Shown here: positions 1-9,378 of the stretch, in pieces
Numbering within the stretch: the first letter of the stretch is position 1
Layout: each line of letters opens with the position of its first letter
Source: Actinocatenispora rupis
Lineage (GTDB): Bacteria; Actinomycetota; Actinomycetes; Mycobacteriales; Micromonosporaceae
Direction: 5' to 3'
Assembly: GCF_016861975.1 (NCBI RefSeq)
Contig: NZ_BOMB01000004.1
Coordinates: 244,388 to 308,387 of the forward strand
DNA length: 64,000 nt
Position numbers and translations under genes: made by a program
The notes under the pieces: model-generated
Database searches by the model: none
Seen by the model: only the letters and a program-made list of their open reading frames with translations
What the model was told of the DNA's origin: nothing

Positions 1-44
1 GGCAGACCGACGTTGAGCGACAGCAGGCGTCCCACGGTCTCCAT
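1..44 (-). CDS. MOSC-domain protein, first codons only
   Basis: An ATG on the minus strand ending at position 44 opens a frame that runs off the window edge. The visible residues include GRLLSLNVGLP, which matches the usual start of small MOSC-domain proteins (molybdenum-cofactor sulfurase C-terminal fold, sulfur-carrier roles). Only about 14 codons are present, so domain content and length cannot be checked. No strong ribosome binding site is seen. The call rests on the N-terminal motif alone and could be wrong. Confidence 0.45.
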   Translation of the reverse strand, partial: METVGRLLSLNVGL

Positions 45-543
45 CCCCGCCAGTGTGCGCCACCACCGGGCCGCCGCCGGCCGGTTCCCTTGGTACGGGC
101 GGCGTTCCGTCGTCCGTGTGCCGTCGACCGCCGTGCCGCGCCGCTCGGTTCACCATGGCAGGAATCGCCGGCATTCCGGGCGTACTCCGGCCGCTGCCCG
201 CGGCACACGTGGCAGGACGGCGACCGTACGGCGAGTGGGCTGGGCCGTGTCGGCGTGCGGGCCGGGCGGCGCTGCCTGACGGCGACTCCGCTCTTCTTCT
301 TGCAGATCCGTCGGTCTCTGGTGGTGTGTCTGGTGGGCGCGGTGGCGATAGGTTTGGGCGCCTCCGGGCTGGCTGACCGGACCGGCGCCGGTCACGTCGC
401 GACGCCCGTGTCGCCGTCGCGCCAGCCGGCCGGAGCGGGTCGATCGTACGTGTCGGGCGCAGCTACGCGGGCCCGTCGGGTGGGAGGCGGCCGATCGACG
501 GCCGGCATTGGTGTCCACGAGCGGGGAGTAGAGGTGTCAGTCG
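45..543. other. Intergenic region, divergent promoters expected
   Basis: About 500 bases between a minus-strand start at 44 and a plus-strand start at 544. No frame looks like a conserved protein. One plus frame from about 304 begins with the hydrophobic stretch LVVCLVGAVAIGLGASGLA, which could be a decayed signal peptide, but it has no good start and stops at 554. I see no RNA gene or repeat. Confidence 0.4.
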
Positions 544-1254
544 ATGACCAGTGAACCGACCTCGGCCGAACTCGGCGGCTACCTGGCGGTGGCACGCGCG
601 CACCGCGAGCACGAGCGCTTCCACTCGGTACTGAAACTCGAAGAGGCGGTGGCGTGGCGACGCGATTCGAACGCCCTCAAGCTGCTCGCGGACCGCTGGT
701 CGAGCCCCGAAGGCGGCCAGTCCGACCGGGAGGATCCGACGCACGGAGCCGTCGGATGCACCGACCTCAACGAGCCGGCGGTGGTTGCGACGACCGGGAT
801 CCTGTTCATGGAAGGCGAAACGGAGCCGGCCGAGCTGACCTCGATGAAGGCCCGCATCGGCCACGCCGCCACACGGTACCGGCAGCTGTCGGACTGGCTT
901 CACGGCCACATGGCCGAGGAATGGCCACGGCTGACGACACTCCTCACGCCGCGCCTCGTCGGGTCGGCCCAGCCTCGCCTCAGGGCGCTCACCCGTACCA
1001 CCGCCGCCGCGAACGCCTACGACCTGGTCGCCCACCTGCTCACCGCGACAGCGCACGCACTCGACAACCAGGACCTCACCCCGGTCGGGGTACGCCGTGA
1101 CCCGCCCGGCGCCGCGGCCGTGCTGCGTACCGCGGCCTGGCTTCTCGACAGCGCCGCCGCGACGGTGGCCGAAGCCGGCGCGCGACTGAGCCTGTCCGAC
1201 CCGGACTGGACCGCCTTCATCGACGCGGCGGCCGCAGCGGTCCAGGACGACTGA
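544..1254 (+). CDS. Hypothetical protein, 236 aa
   Basis: I do not recognise the family. The product is soluble, without signal peptide or membrane segment, and largely alpha-helical by composition, with alanine-rich helices in the second half (about residues 160-236). The ATG at 544 follows a GTCAGTCGATG context rather than a strong Shine-Dalgarno, but codon use is typical of the window and the frame is uninterrupted. It stands alone, ending convergent with the monooxygenase operon 64 bases away. Function cannot be inferred from context. Confidence 0.75.
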   Translation: MTSEPTSAELGGYLAVARAHREHERFHSVLKLEEAVAWRRDSNALKLLADRWSSPEGGQSDREDPTHGAVGCTDLNEPAVVATTGILFMEGETEPAELTSMKARIGHAATRYRQLSDWLHGHMAEEWPRLTTLLTPRLVGSAQPRLRALTRTTAAANAYDLVAHLLTATAHALDNQDLTPVGVRRDPPGAAAVLRTAAWLLDSAAATVAEAGARLSLSDPDWTAFIDAAAAAVQDD

Positions 1255-1318
1255 CCCGTACCGCGAAGAAGCAGTCGTCCGGGTCGGCGCTGGTGATCCG
1301 ACCGGGTGTTGTGGACGT

Positions 1319-2425
1319 TCAGTACCAGGCGCGGGCGAGGAGGTCGTGGGAGCGGACGCGGTCGGCGTGGTCGTGGGTGATGGTGGTGACGAGCAGTTCG
1401 TCGGCACCGGTGACCTTCTGCAGGGTGTGCAGGCGGTCGGTGACGGCCTCGGGCGTACCGACGAAGCGGGTGTCGAGGCGGTCGGCGACGAGGGTGCGGT
1501 CGGCGTCGGTCCAGGCGTGCGCGGCGGCCTGTTCCGGTGTCGGGTATGCGATCGCGCCGTCGCCGGTGCGGATGCTGCGGACCCACAGCCCGTACGGCTC
1601 GGCGAGGCGGCGGGCGGTCGCGGTGTCGTCGGCGACGAGGACGTCGGCCGACACCATCAGGTACGGCTCGGTCAGCCGCGCCGACGGCCGGAAGGCGGCA
1701 CGGTAGGCGTCCACCGCGGCGAGTACCGTGCCGGGGCTGACGTGGTAGTTGGCGGCGAAGGGCAGGCCCAGCGCGCCGGCCACCCGGGCGCTCTCGCCGC
1801 CGCTGGAGCCGAGCAGCCACAGTTCGACGTCGGCGCCCTCGCCTGGGGTGGCGTGCAGCTCGATGCCGTCCGCGGTCCGGTACGTGCCGGCCAGCAGCGC
1901 GGTCAGGTCGTCGATCTGCTCGGTGAACGGCGGGGTGGTCGCGCCCGGCTGACGCAGCAGCGTGGCGTGCGCGGCGAAGCGGGGCGAGCGCAGCAGGTCG
2001 CCGGGCGTGAACGGCGGCGGGATGAGCAGCCCGCCGACCGCGCGGGCGGTGGCGGGGGCGGTGGTGTCGGTCGCGGTCGCCGGCGGGCGACCGCCGGATC
2101 GGCCGATGCCGAGGTCGATGCGGCCGGGGTGCAGCGCGTCGATGGTGCCGAACTCCTCGACGGTGGCCAGCGGGGTGCGGTGACCGAGTTGTACGGCGCC
2201 GGAGCCGACGCGGATGCGGGTGGTGGCCGCGGCGACCTGGCCGATCAGTACGGTCGGGGCGGAGCTGGCCACGCCGGGCGCGAGGTGGTGTTCGGCGAGC
2301 CAGTACCGGTGGTAGCCGGCGGCCTCGGCGCGCCGGGCGAGGTCGATCGTGTTGCGTAGGGCGGTCGCGGTGCTGGATCCGGTCGGCACCGGTGCGAGGT
2401 CCAATATGGACAGTGGCACGGTCAT
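1319..2425 (-). CDS. Luciferase-like (LLM) flavin-dependent oxidoreductase, operon gene 10
   Basis: A 368-aa TIM-barrel monooxygenase-like protein of the bacterial luciferase family. Residues 1-60 carry the family start (LDLAPVPTG, then RAEAAGYHRYWLAEHH) and about residues 85-110 the conserved VEEFGTIDALHPGRIDLGIGR block. Members use reduced FMN or F420 to oxygenate or reduce small substrates. The ATG at 2425 is preceded by GGGAGACGACAGG and is preferred to upstream in-frame codons that lie inside the previous gene. It is the last gene of the ten-gene operon, 61 bases after the preceding stop. The flavin is probably supplied by the operon's own FMN reductase at 12485; substrate unknown. Confidence 0.92.
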   Translation of the reverse strand: MTVPLSILDLAPVPTGSSTATALRNTIDLARRAEAAGYHRYWLAEHHLAPGVASSAPTVLIGQVAAATTRIRVGSGAVQLGHRTPLATVEEFGTIDALHPGRIDLGIGRSGGRPPATATDTTAPATARAVGGLLIPPPFTPGDLLRSPRFAAHATLLRQPGATTPPFTEQIDDLTALLAGTYRTADGIELHATPGEGADVELWLLGSSGGESARVAGALGLPFAANYHVSPGTVLAAVDAYRAAFRPSARLTEPYLMVSADVLVADDTATARRLAEPYGLWVRSIRTGDGAIAYPTPEQAAAHAWTDADRTLVADRLDTRFVGTPEAVTDRLHTLQKVTGADELLVTTITHDHADRVRSHDLLARAWY

Positions 2426-2486
2426 CCTGTCGTCTCCCGGGTGGTCGGTGGGCCTCGGCGGCAGCCGGCACGGGCACGGCGGCGCG

Positions 2487-3524
2487 TCAGCGGGCGGCGG
2501 GCCGGTCGTACGCGGGGCTCGGTAGTTCGGCGCGCAGGACGGGCGCCACCTCGGCGAAGAACAGTTCGAGGCTGTCGCGGTAGGCGGTGGCGGACAGTCC
2601 GTCCGGTTCGGCCGGCAGGTGCATGACGTGGTGTCCGAACCGCTGGTGGTACCGGTGCACCTTGTCGATGATCTGCCCGGGGCTGCCGACCAGCAGCGAG
2701 CCGCGGGCGATCGCGTCCTCCAGGTCGGCGAACGTGGGTGTGACGCCGGCACGGCGAAGGGTCTCGGTCCGCGCCTGCCACACCGGCCGGTACGTGTCGA
2801 CGGCGCGGCGCGGGTCGCGGTGGACGTACAGGCCGGCGGTGCCCGCGCCGATGAGGGCGGTCGCCGGGTCGTGGCCGTGGTGGGCGAGACGCTCGCGGTA
2901 GTGGTCGATCAGGTCGGCGTACTGGTCGATGGGGCCGGTGACGTTCGCGGAGAACAGCGGGTCGCCGTGGCGGGCGGCGAGTTCGACCGAGGCGCGGCTG
3001 GTGGCGCTGCCGTGCCAGACGCGTACCGGGCCACGGACGGGTCGCGGGAGTACCTCGGCGTCGGTGAGCGGTGGGCGGAAGCGGCCGGACCAGGTGACGG
3101 TGTCTTCCCGCCACAGCCGGCGGAACAGCTCGTACCCTTCGCGGTTGCGGTCCCACTGGTCGTCGGCGGTGACGCCGAACAGCGACGCCTGCGCGGCGCC
3201 GTTGCCCTTGCCGATGATCAGTTCCAGTCGGCCGCCGGACAGCGCGTCGAGCGTGGCGTAGTCCTCGTACGCGCGGACCGGGTCCAGGAGGCTGAGCGTG
3301 GTGACCGCCGTGAACAGGCGGATCCGGGTGGTGCGTTGCGCGGCGGCGGCGAGCAGTACGGGTGGCGCGGCGGACAGGAACGGGCGCTCGTGCCGCTCCC
3401 CCACGCCGAACCCGTCGAAGCCGAGTTCTTCGGCGCGTACGGCGGCGTCGACCACGGCGCGCAGCCGGGTGTCGGCGGGTGCGTCGGGTGGCGCGAGTAC
3501 CAGGGTGATCGCCAGGAATCTCAT
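2487..3524 (-). CDS. LLM-class flavin-dependent oxidoreductase, operon gene 9
   Basis: 345-aa luciferase-family protein. The barrel start MRFLAITLVLAPP is followed by AEELGFDGFGVGERH (about residues 32-46), the typical second strand and helix, and by YATLDALSGGRLELIIGKGN near residue 90-110. A late segment near residue 280, GSPGQIIDKVHRY, is the usual LLM C-terminal substrate-lid region. The ATG at 3524 overlaps the stop of the upstream gene by 4 bases, so translation is coupled. It is a divergent paralog of the genes on either side, suggesting successive oxidations of one substrate or different substrates of one class. Confidence 0.92.
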   Translation of the reverse strand: MRFLAITLVLAPPDAPADTRLRAVVDAAVRAEELGFDGFGVGERHERPFLSAAPPVLLAAAAQRTTRIRLFTAVTTLSLLDPVRAYEDYATLDALSGGRLELIIGKGNGAAQASLFGVTADDQWDRNREGYELFRRLWREDTVTWSGRFRPPLTDAEVLPRPVRGPVRVWHGSATSRASVELAARHGDPLFSANVTGPIDQYADLIDHYRERLAHHGHDPATALIGAGTAGLYVHRDPRRAVDTYRPVWQARTETLRRAGVTPTFADLEDAIARGSLLVGSPGQIIDKVHRYHQRFGHHVMHLPAEPDGLSATAYRDSLELFFAEVAPVLRAELPSPAYDRPAAR

Positions 3525-4861
3525 GCCGCACCCCGACGGTCCGCGGGTACGGGAGGCAGTCCGAGGCGATCGCGCAGGGTGCCCGGTTCGTACTCGGTGC
3601 GCAGGGCGCCCCGCTCCTGGAGCAGGGGGACGACCGTGTCGACGAACTCGTCCAGCCCAGTGGGTGTCAGGTGCGGTACGAGGATGAAGCCGTCGGTGGC
3701 GCGGTCCTCGACGTATCGGATCATCTCGGTGGCGACGCGGTCGGGCGTTCCGACGAACGCTTGGCGGCCGGTGACCTCGATGATCAGGTCGCGGATGGAC
3801 AGTCCGCGAGCCTCGGCCAGGTCGCGCCAGCGTCGGGCGGTGGCGACGCGGTCGTCGCGCTGCCGGGTGCGGCCCTGGATGATCGACGGGGCGGTGTCGT
3901 CCGGGTCCTCGGCGGGCAACGGTCCGTCCGGGTCGTACTGGGACAGGTCGGTGTTCCAGACCTGTTCCAGGAGCAGGATCGCGGTCTGCGGGCTCACCTG
4001 TGCGCGCCGGATCAGGTGCGCCTTCTCCTGCGCCTCCGCGTCGGTGTCGGCGAGGACCACGCTGACGCCGGGCAGGATCTTCAGCTCGTCGCGGCTGCGA
4101 CCGTACCGGGCGAGGCGGCTGGTGAGGTCGGCGGCGAACGCCGCGGCGTCGTCGTACTCGCCGTGTCGGCTGAAGATGCCGTCGGCGGTACTGGCGGCGA
4201 GGTCACGGCCGCCGTCGGAGTCACCGGCCTGGAGTACGACGGGGTGGTGCTGTGGGCTGCGGGGCACGGTGAACTGGCCGGCGATGTCGAAGTGGGTGGA
4301 GCGGACGGCGTACCGGCCGGCGTCGGGGGTGCGCAGGAAGTCGCTGGTGTCGAAGGGATCCGCGGGCCAGGAGTCCCACAGCGCCCGGGCGGCGGCGACG
4401 AACTCGCGGGCCCGCTCGTACCGCAGGGCGGGGTCGAGGTATCCGCCGCGGCGGAAGTTGGCGCCGGTGAACGCGTCGGGTGAGGTGACGACGTTCCAGG
4501 CGGCCCGGCCGCCGGACAGGTGGTCGAGGGTGGCGAGCTTGCGGGCCACCTCGTACGGCTCGTTGTAGGTGGCGGTCAGCGTGCCGGCCAGGCCGAGGTG
4601 TTCGGTGACCGCGGCGAGCGCGGCGAGCACCGTGAAGGTCTCGGGCCGGCCGGCCACGTCGAGGTCGTGGATGCGGCCGCGTTGTTCACGCAGCCGCAGA
4701 CCCTCGGCGAGGAAGAAGAAGTCGAAGCGGCCCCGTTCGGCGGTACGCGCCAGGTGGACGAAGGACGCGAAGTCGATCTGGCTGCCGGCGGCCGGGTCGC
4801 TCCACACGGTCGTGTTGTTCACGCCCGGGAAATGGGCGCCGAGGATGATCTGCCGTGTCAC
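3521..4861 (-). CDS. NtaA/SnaA/DszA-type FMN-dependent monooxygenase, operon gene 8
   Basis: 446-aa two-component monooxygenase of the NtaA/DszA/DmoA branch of the luciferase family. The start TRQIILGAHFPGVNNTTVW and the blocks FVHLARTAERGRFDFFFLAEG and YEVARKLATLDHLSGGRAAWN are diagnostic. This branch oxidises nitrilotriacetate, dibenzothiophene sulfone, dimethyl sulfide and similar molecules with FMNH2 from a separate reductase. The GTG start at 4861 sits 5 bases after AGAGGAGG and overlaps the upstream stop by 4 bases. With a cysteine-attenuated leader and an FMN reductase in the same operon, C-S bond cleavage is the likely role, although C-N cleavage cannot be excluded. Confidence 0.93.
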   Translation of the reverse strand: MTRQIILGAHFPGVNNTTVWSDPAAGSQIDFASFVHLARTAERGRFDFFFLAEGLRLREQRGRIHDLDVAGRPETFTVLAALAAVTEHLGLAGTLTATYNEPYEVARKLATLDHLSGGRAAWNVVTSPDAFTGANFRRGGYLDPALRYERAREFVAAARALWDSWPADPFDTSDFLRTPDAGRYAVRSTHFDIAGQFTVPRSPQHHPVVLQAGDSDGGRDLAASTADGIFSRHGEYDDAAAFAADLTSRLARYGRSRDELKILPGVSVVLADTDAEAQEKAHLIRRAQVSPQTAILLLEQVWNTDLSQYDPDGPLPAEDPDDTAPSIIQGRTRQRDDRVATARRWRDLAEARGLSIRDLIIEVTGRQAFVGTPDRVATEMIRYVEDRATDGFILVPHLTPTGLDEFVDTVVPLLQERGALRTEYEPGTLRDRLGLPPVPADRRGAA

Positions 4862-6033
4862 GCCGTCCTCCTCTGGTAGCGGTTGGCGGGTCGGGGCAGC
4901 CCGAGCAGTCCGCGCAGCGTGTCCGCCTCGTACGCGCGGCGGAAGAGGCCGCGGGCGCGCAGTTCGGGGACGAGTCCGCGGGTGATGCCGGTCAGGTCGT
5001 GCGGGAGTACGGCGGGGCGCAGCCGGAACCCGGCGATGCCCGCGGCGTACCAGTCGGCGAGGGTGTCCGCCAGGTGCTCCGGGGTGCCGGACAGGATCGC
5101 TGCGTCGGAACTCGTCTCGGCACCGTCGGCGTCGTCGAGCCGGTGCCGGCGTTCCGCGGCGTCGTCGCCGACGAACACCAGCGCGTCGGCGTGGATGGCC
5201 AGCGGCGTCTCGCGCTTCGGTTCGACCGAGCGGACCTGGGCGACCAGTTCGGCGGCGTGGTCGGCGTCGCGCGGGGTGACCAGCACGACGTCGGCGTGTT
5301 CGGCGGCGAACCGGTACGGCACGGTGGCGTGCGCGAGCGCCACGACGGGTGGCTGGCCTTGTGGCGGGCGCGGTGTGATCGACGGCCCCTGCACTGCGAA
5401 CCACCGGCCGGTGAAGTCCACGTAGTGCAGGCGGTCCCGGTCGAGGTAGCGGCCGGTGGCCACGTCGCGGATCACCGCGTCGTCCTGCCAGGAGTCCCAG
5501 AGCCGTCGTACGACCTCGACGACGTCGCCGAGTTCGGTGAACAGGTCGGTGACGTGCCCGGCGTACGTGCCGTCGCGCAGGCCGTCGGCGCGCAGTTCGG
5601 GTACGTCGCGGCGGCCGTAGTGGTCGGCGTCGGTGCGGCGGGGCGCGACCTGCGGTCGCCAGCCGGCACGGCCGGAGCTGACGTGGTCGAGCGTGGCGGT
5701 CGCGGTGGCCACGTGGAAGGGTTCGGTGTGGGTGCCGCTGATCGTCGGTACCAGGCCGAGTCGGGTGGTGTGCGGTGCGACGAGGGCGGCGATCAGGGAG
5801 GCGTCGAGCCGGCCGCGGAACCGGTCGGTGCGGCCGTCCGGTCCGTCGAGCCGGTCGGACTGCAGGCTCGGTGAGTCCTCGATGGTGACGAAGTCGAGGG
5901 TGCCTCGTTCTGCCTCGGCGGCCAGCGCCACCCAGTACCGGGGGCCGAACGGCGCGGCACGGTCCGGCAGGTGTCGCCACGCGGCCGGGTGCCAGCCCGC
6001 GTCGGTGAGCGCGACGGACAGGTGGATGCTCAC
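4858..6033 (-). CDS. LLM-class flavin-dependent oxidoreductase (DszA-like branch), operon gene 7
   Basis: 391-aa luciferase-family protein related to the NtaA/DszA branch but more divergent than its downstream neighbour. The segments YWVALAAEAERGTLDFVTIED (residues about 33-53) and ATATATLDHVSSGRAGW (about 110-126) are family landmarks. GTG at 6033 is preceded by GAGGAGGTGACGCG and overlaps the stop of the upstream gene by 4 bases. A conserved WDSWQDDAVI segment mirrors WDSWPADPF in the 3521-4861 protein, so the two probably arose by duplication and may form a pair acting on related intermediates. Confidence 0.92.
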   Translation of the reverse strand: MSIHLSVALTDAGWHPAAWRHLPDRAAPFGPRYWVALAAEAERGTLDFVTIEDSPSLQSDRLDGPDGRTDRFRGRLDASLIAALVAPHTTRLGLVPTISGTHTEPFHVATATATLDHVSSGRAGWRPQVAPRRTDADHYGRRDVPELRADGLRDGTYAGHVTDLFTELGDVVEVVRRLWDSWQDDAVIRDVATGRYLDRDRLHYVDFTGRWFAVQGPSITPRPPQGQPPVVALAHATVPYRFAAEHADVVLVTPRDADHAAELVAQVRSVEPKRETPLAIHADALVFVGDDAAERRHRLDDADGAETSSDAAILSGTPEHLADTLADWYAAGIAGFRLRPAVLPHDLTGITRGLVPELRARGLFRRAYEADTLRGLLGLPRPANRYQRRTA

Positions 6034-6887
6034 CGCGTCACCTCCTCGTCCCACGCCGGTACGGTCGCGCCGGGCGCGGTGAACGACGCGAACCGGGTGG
6101 TGTCCCGGAAGGCCGGGATGCGGTAGAGGGCGCGGGCGTACGCCCAGAGGTGGGGGTGGACGGCAAGGCCGGGGCTGATGGCGCGGGTGGCGTTCGGTCC
6201 GACGTCGTAGCGGACCAGCGTGACCCAGAGCCGGACGTCGGCCTCGGTGAGCGTGTCGCCGAGCAGGTACCGGCGATCGGCGAGGCGGGCGTCCAGCGCG
6301 GCGAACGCGTCCAGCAGCGTCCGGCGGGCGACGGGATCGGTGGCGGCGCGGGACACGCCATGGTTGACGGCAGGGCCGAGCCAGGCGTCCAGGTCCTCGA
6401 TCTCGGCTGCCCGGCCGGGCGGGTACGTGGCGGTGCGGGGCCGCTCGTCGCGGAACCGGGTGGCCAGGTCGATGCCGATGGTGCGGTAGTCGTTGCTCAC
6501 CACCCGGTGGGCGGTGCGGTCCCACAGCGTCGGCACGGAGACGTGGCCGTCGAATCCCGCCGTGGTCGCCTCGTACGCCTCGCGCAACAGCGCGAAACCG
6601 TTCACCGGGTCGGGTCCGTGCTCGGTCCGGAAGGCCCAGCCGCGGCCGTCGCGCCGGTCGTCCACATAGGACACCGACACGTCGTCGGTGCGGCCGGCCA
6701 GGGCCCGCGTGATCAGTACCCGTTGGGACCACGGGCAGAACCATCCGGCGTACAGGTGGTACCGGCCGGCGACCGCGGGATGCTCGGCGGTACCGAGCCG
6801 GCCGGTGAACCGCAGCAGCGGTCCCGGCGTGTCCGGCACCCGGTACTCGCCGTAGGTCGTGGTGTCGACGGCGCTGGCGTAGGTCAC
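6030..6887 (-). CDS. Glutathionyl-hydroquinone reductase-like (ECM4/YqjG family) protein, operon gene 6
   Basis: 285-aa GST-fold protein of the ECM4 family. The thioredoxin-like half contains YAGWFCPWSQRVLITRALAG (about residues 46-65) with the catalytic CPW motif, and the helical half contains YLLGDTLTEADVRLWVTLVRYD. Family enzymes remove glutathione from glutathionyl-hydroquinones. Actinobacteria normally use mycothiol, so the physiological thiol here is uncertain. The GTG at 6887 has GAGGAGGAG five bases upstream; a start 48 bases earlier would overlap the preceding gene. Its place among desulfurising monooxygenases suggests it reductively clears a thiol-conjugated aromatic or quinone product. 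Confidence 0.9.
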   Translation of the reverse strand: MTYASAVDTTTYGEYRVPDTPGPLLRFTGRLGTAEHPAVAGRYHLYAGWFCPWSQRVLITRALAGRTDDVSVSYVDDRRDGRGWAFRTEHGPDPVNGFALLREAYEATTAGFDGHVSVPTLWDRTAHRVVSNDYRTIGIDLATRFRDERPRTATYPPGRAAEIEDLDAWLGPAVNHGVSRAATDPVARRTLLDAFAALDARLADRRYLLGDTLTEADVRLWVTLVRYDVGPNATRAISPGLAVHPHLWAYARALYRIPAFRDTTRFASFTAPGATVPAWDEEVTR

Positions 6888-6897
6888 GGTCTCCTCC

Positions 6898-8514
6898 TCA
6901 CGCGGCCGCACCGGGTACGGCGGCCAGTAGCTCACGGGTGTACGGGTGGGTCGGGTGGTGGAACACCCGCGTGGTCGGGCCGGTCTCGACGACGCGTCCG
7001 GCGCGCAGTACCACGATCCGGTCGCAGACCCGCCGGACGACCGACAGGTCGTGGGAGATGAACAGGTACGCGAGGCCCAGCTCGCGTTGCAGCTCGTCGA
7101 GCAGGTCGAGGATCTGCGCCTGGACGGAGACGTCCAGGGCGGAGACCGGCTCGTCGCAGATCACCAGGTCGGGTCGCAGCGCGAGGGCGCGGGCGATCGC
7201 GACCCGCTGCCGCTGGCCGCCGGACAGTTCGGTGGGGCGCCGTCGGGCGACGTCGGCCGGCAGGGCCACCTGGTCGAGCAGCTCGGCCACGCGGTTCCGG
7301 CGGGCCGCGCGGTCGCCGATGCCGAAGGCGCGCAACGGTTCCGCGACGATGGGTCCGATCCGCCACCGTGGATCCAGTGCGCCGTACGGGTTCTGGTGCA
7401 CGACCTGTACCCGACGGCGCACCGCGCGCAGCGTCGTGCCGCGGGCCGCGGTGACATCGGCCCCGTCCAGGACGATGCGGCCGCTGTCGGCGCGTTCCAG
7501 CCGGGCGACGAGCCGGGCGGTGGTCGACTTGCCGGAGCCGGATTCGCCCACCAGGCCGACGGTCTCGCCGATCCCGACCGTCAGATCCACATCGGACAGT
7601 GCCACGGTCGACCCGTACTCCCGGCGCAGACCCGTTGCGGCGAGCAGTGTCCGGGCCGGTGCGGGACGCTCCGGCCGGTCCGGCGCGTACGCCGGGGACG
7701 CCGCGACCAGCCGCCGGGTGTACGGGTGCCGCGGCACCGTACCGGTGTCGACGGTGGGTCCGGGTCCGACGACGGCCCGCGGGCGGGTCGGGGCGAACAT
7801 GCTGGCCGGGCCTTCCTCGACCAGTACACCGTCGGACATCACGAGTACCCGGTCGGCGCGTTCGGCGGCGAGCGCGAGGTCGTGCGTGACGAGCAGAACG
7901 GCGGTACCCAGCCCGCGGGTGAGCGCGCCGACGTGGTCGAGTACGCGGCGCTGTACGGTCACGTCCAGCGCGCTGGTCGGTTCGTCGGCGATGACCAGCG
8001 GTGGGCGGCAGGCCAGCGCCGCCGCGATGAGTACCCGCTGCCGCATCCCGCCGGACAGTTCGTGCGGGTGGCGCCGGGCCTGGGCGGCCGCGTCGGGCAG
8101 CCCGGCCTCGGACAACAGCGCCACGGCCCGCTCGCGGAGCGCGCGCCGGCCGCCGGATGGGGCCGCGGAGTGCACCACGAGCGCCTCGGCGACCTGGTCC
8201 CCGACCCGGCGCAGCGGGTTGAGCGCAACACCGGGATCCTGTGGTACGAAACCGATCCGGGCACCGCGGACCGCGCGCAGCGACCGTTCACCGAGCCCGG
8301 TCAGGTCGATGCCGTCGAGTCGGACCTGGCCGCCGGTGATCCGGCCGCCGCGCGGGAGCAGGCCGACGACCGCGTGCGCGAGGGTGGTCTTGCCGGAGCC
8401 GGACTCGCCGACCAGCGCCACCACCTCACCGGACCGTACGGTCAGGTCGACGCCCCGCAGCACGGTGCGCGGCCCGTACGCGACGGTCAGGTTCCGGATG
8501 TCGAGCAGGCTCAC
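6898..8514 (-). CDS. Oligopeptide/nickel-type ABC transporter ATPase, two nucleotide-binding domains fused
   Basis: 538 aa with two complete ABC ATPase domains in tandem, equivalent to DppD plus DppF. Domain 1 has Walker A GESGSGKT at residues 36-43, signature LSGGMRQR and Walker B VIADEP. Domain 2 has GESGSGKS near residue 320, LSGGQRQR and VICDEP, each followed by a switch histidine (VTHD, ISHD). The HPYTRRL and HPYTREL segments are typical of the peptide/opine/nickel subfamily. GTG at 8514 overlaps the permease stop by 4 bases. It energises import through the two permeases upstream in the operon; the single fused protein replaces the usual heterodimer. Confidence 0.95.
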   Translation of the reverse strand: MSLLDIRNLTVAYGPRTVLRGVDLTVRSGEVVALVGESGSGKTTLAHAVVGLLPRGGRITGGQVRLDGIDLTGLGERSLRAVRGARIGFVPQDPGVALNPLRRVGDQVAEALVVHSAAPSGGRRALRERAVALLSEAGLPDAAAQARRHPHELSGGMRQRVLIAAALACRPPLVIADEPTSALDVTVQRRVLDHVGALTRGLGTAVLLVTHDLALAAERADRVLVMSDGVLVEEGPASMFAPTRPRAVVGPGPTVDTGTVPRHPYTRRLVAASPAYAPDRPERPAPARTLLAATGLRREYGSTVALSDVDLTVGIGETVGLVGESGSGKSTTARLVARLERADSGRIVLDGADVTAARGTTLRAVRRRVQVVHQNPYGALDPRWRIGPIVAEPLRAFGIGDRAARRNRVAELLDQVALPADVARRRPTELSGGQRQRVAIARALALRPDLVICDEPVSALDVSVQAQILDLLDELQRELGLAYLFISHDLSVVRRVCDRIVVLRAGRVVETGPTTRVFHHPTHPYTRELLAAVPGAAA

Positions 8515-9368
8515 GTGCCCTCCTCGGTGTGTTCGAGTGCGCGGCCGATCCGGTTGGCGGCGAGGACGACTGCGGCGACGACCAGGCCCGGCATCGTGGC
8601 CAGCCACCAGGCACCGGCCAGGTAGTTGCGGCCGTCGGCGACCAGCGCGCCCCACTCCGGGGTGGGTGGCGGCGCGCCGAAGCCGAGGAAGCTCAGCGCC
8701 GACACGGCCAGCACCGCCGTGCCGAACTCCAGTGCGGCGAGCGCGCCGATCGGCCCGGTCGCGTTCGGCAGGACGTGCCGGGCCAGCACGCCGTACCACC
8801 GGACTCCGGCGCCGCGGGCCGCCTCGACGTATCCGGTGCGTCGGACCCGCAGCACCTCCGAGCGGGACAGTCGCGCGAAACCGGCCACGCCGGCCACCCC
8901 GACCGCGATCGCCACCTGTGCGGTGCCGAAGCCCAGGACGGTCACCACCGTCAGGGACAGCAGCAGTCCCGGGATGGCCAGCAGGACGTCGACGATCCGC
9001 ATCAGTACCTCGTCGACGGCGCCGCCGACGAACCCGGCGAGCAACCCGAGCACGGTGCCGACGACCAGTGCGATCAGGACCGCGACGACGGTGGCGCGCA
9101 GCGACTCCCCGGCACCGTGGACCACGCGGGCGTACAGGTCGCGGCCGAGATAGTCGGTACCGAACGGATGGGCCGGGCCGGGCGGGCGAAGGCGGTCGGC
9201 CGGGACACCGCGCAGCGGGTCGCGCGCGGTGAACACGCCGGGCGCCGCGGCCGCGGCCACCACGACCGCGAGGACCAGAACCGCCAGCGCCAGGTCCGGC
9301 CGGCGCAGCAACCGCAGCGCCCCCCGTACCGGCGCGGCCCGTACCGGCAGATCCGCGAACACGGTCAC
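8511..9368 (-). CDS. ABC transporter permease, DppC-like
   Basis: 285-aa integral membrane protein with about six transmembrane helices. The first helix (about residues 25-45) is followed by the periplasmic DppC hallmark HPFGTDYLGRDLYARVVHG. The cytoplasmic EAA loop is visible as YVEAARGAGVRWYGVLARHVLPN, which contacts the ATPase. The GTG at 9368 lies 10 bases after the partner permease stop. It forms the translocation channel with the 9379-10326 product. Confidence 0.95.
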   Translation of the reverse strand: MTVFADLPVRAAPVRGALRLLRRPDLALAVLVLAVVVAAAAAPGVFTARDPLRGVPADRLRPPGPAHPFGTDYLGRDLYARVVHGAGESLRATVVAVLIALVVGTVLGLLAGFVGGAVDEVLMRIVDVLLAIPGLLLSLTVVTVLGFGTAQVAIAVGVAGVAGFARLSRSEVLRVRRTGYVEAARGAGVRWYGVLARHVLPNATGPIGALAALEFGTAVLAVSALSFLGFGAPPPTPEWGALVADGRNYLAGAWWLATMPGLVVAAVVLAANRIGRALEHTEEGT

Positions 9369-9378
9369 GTCCGCCTCC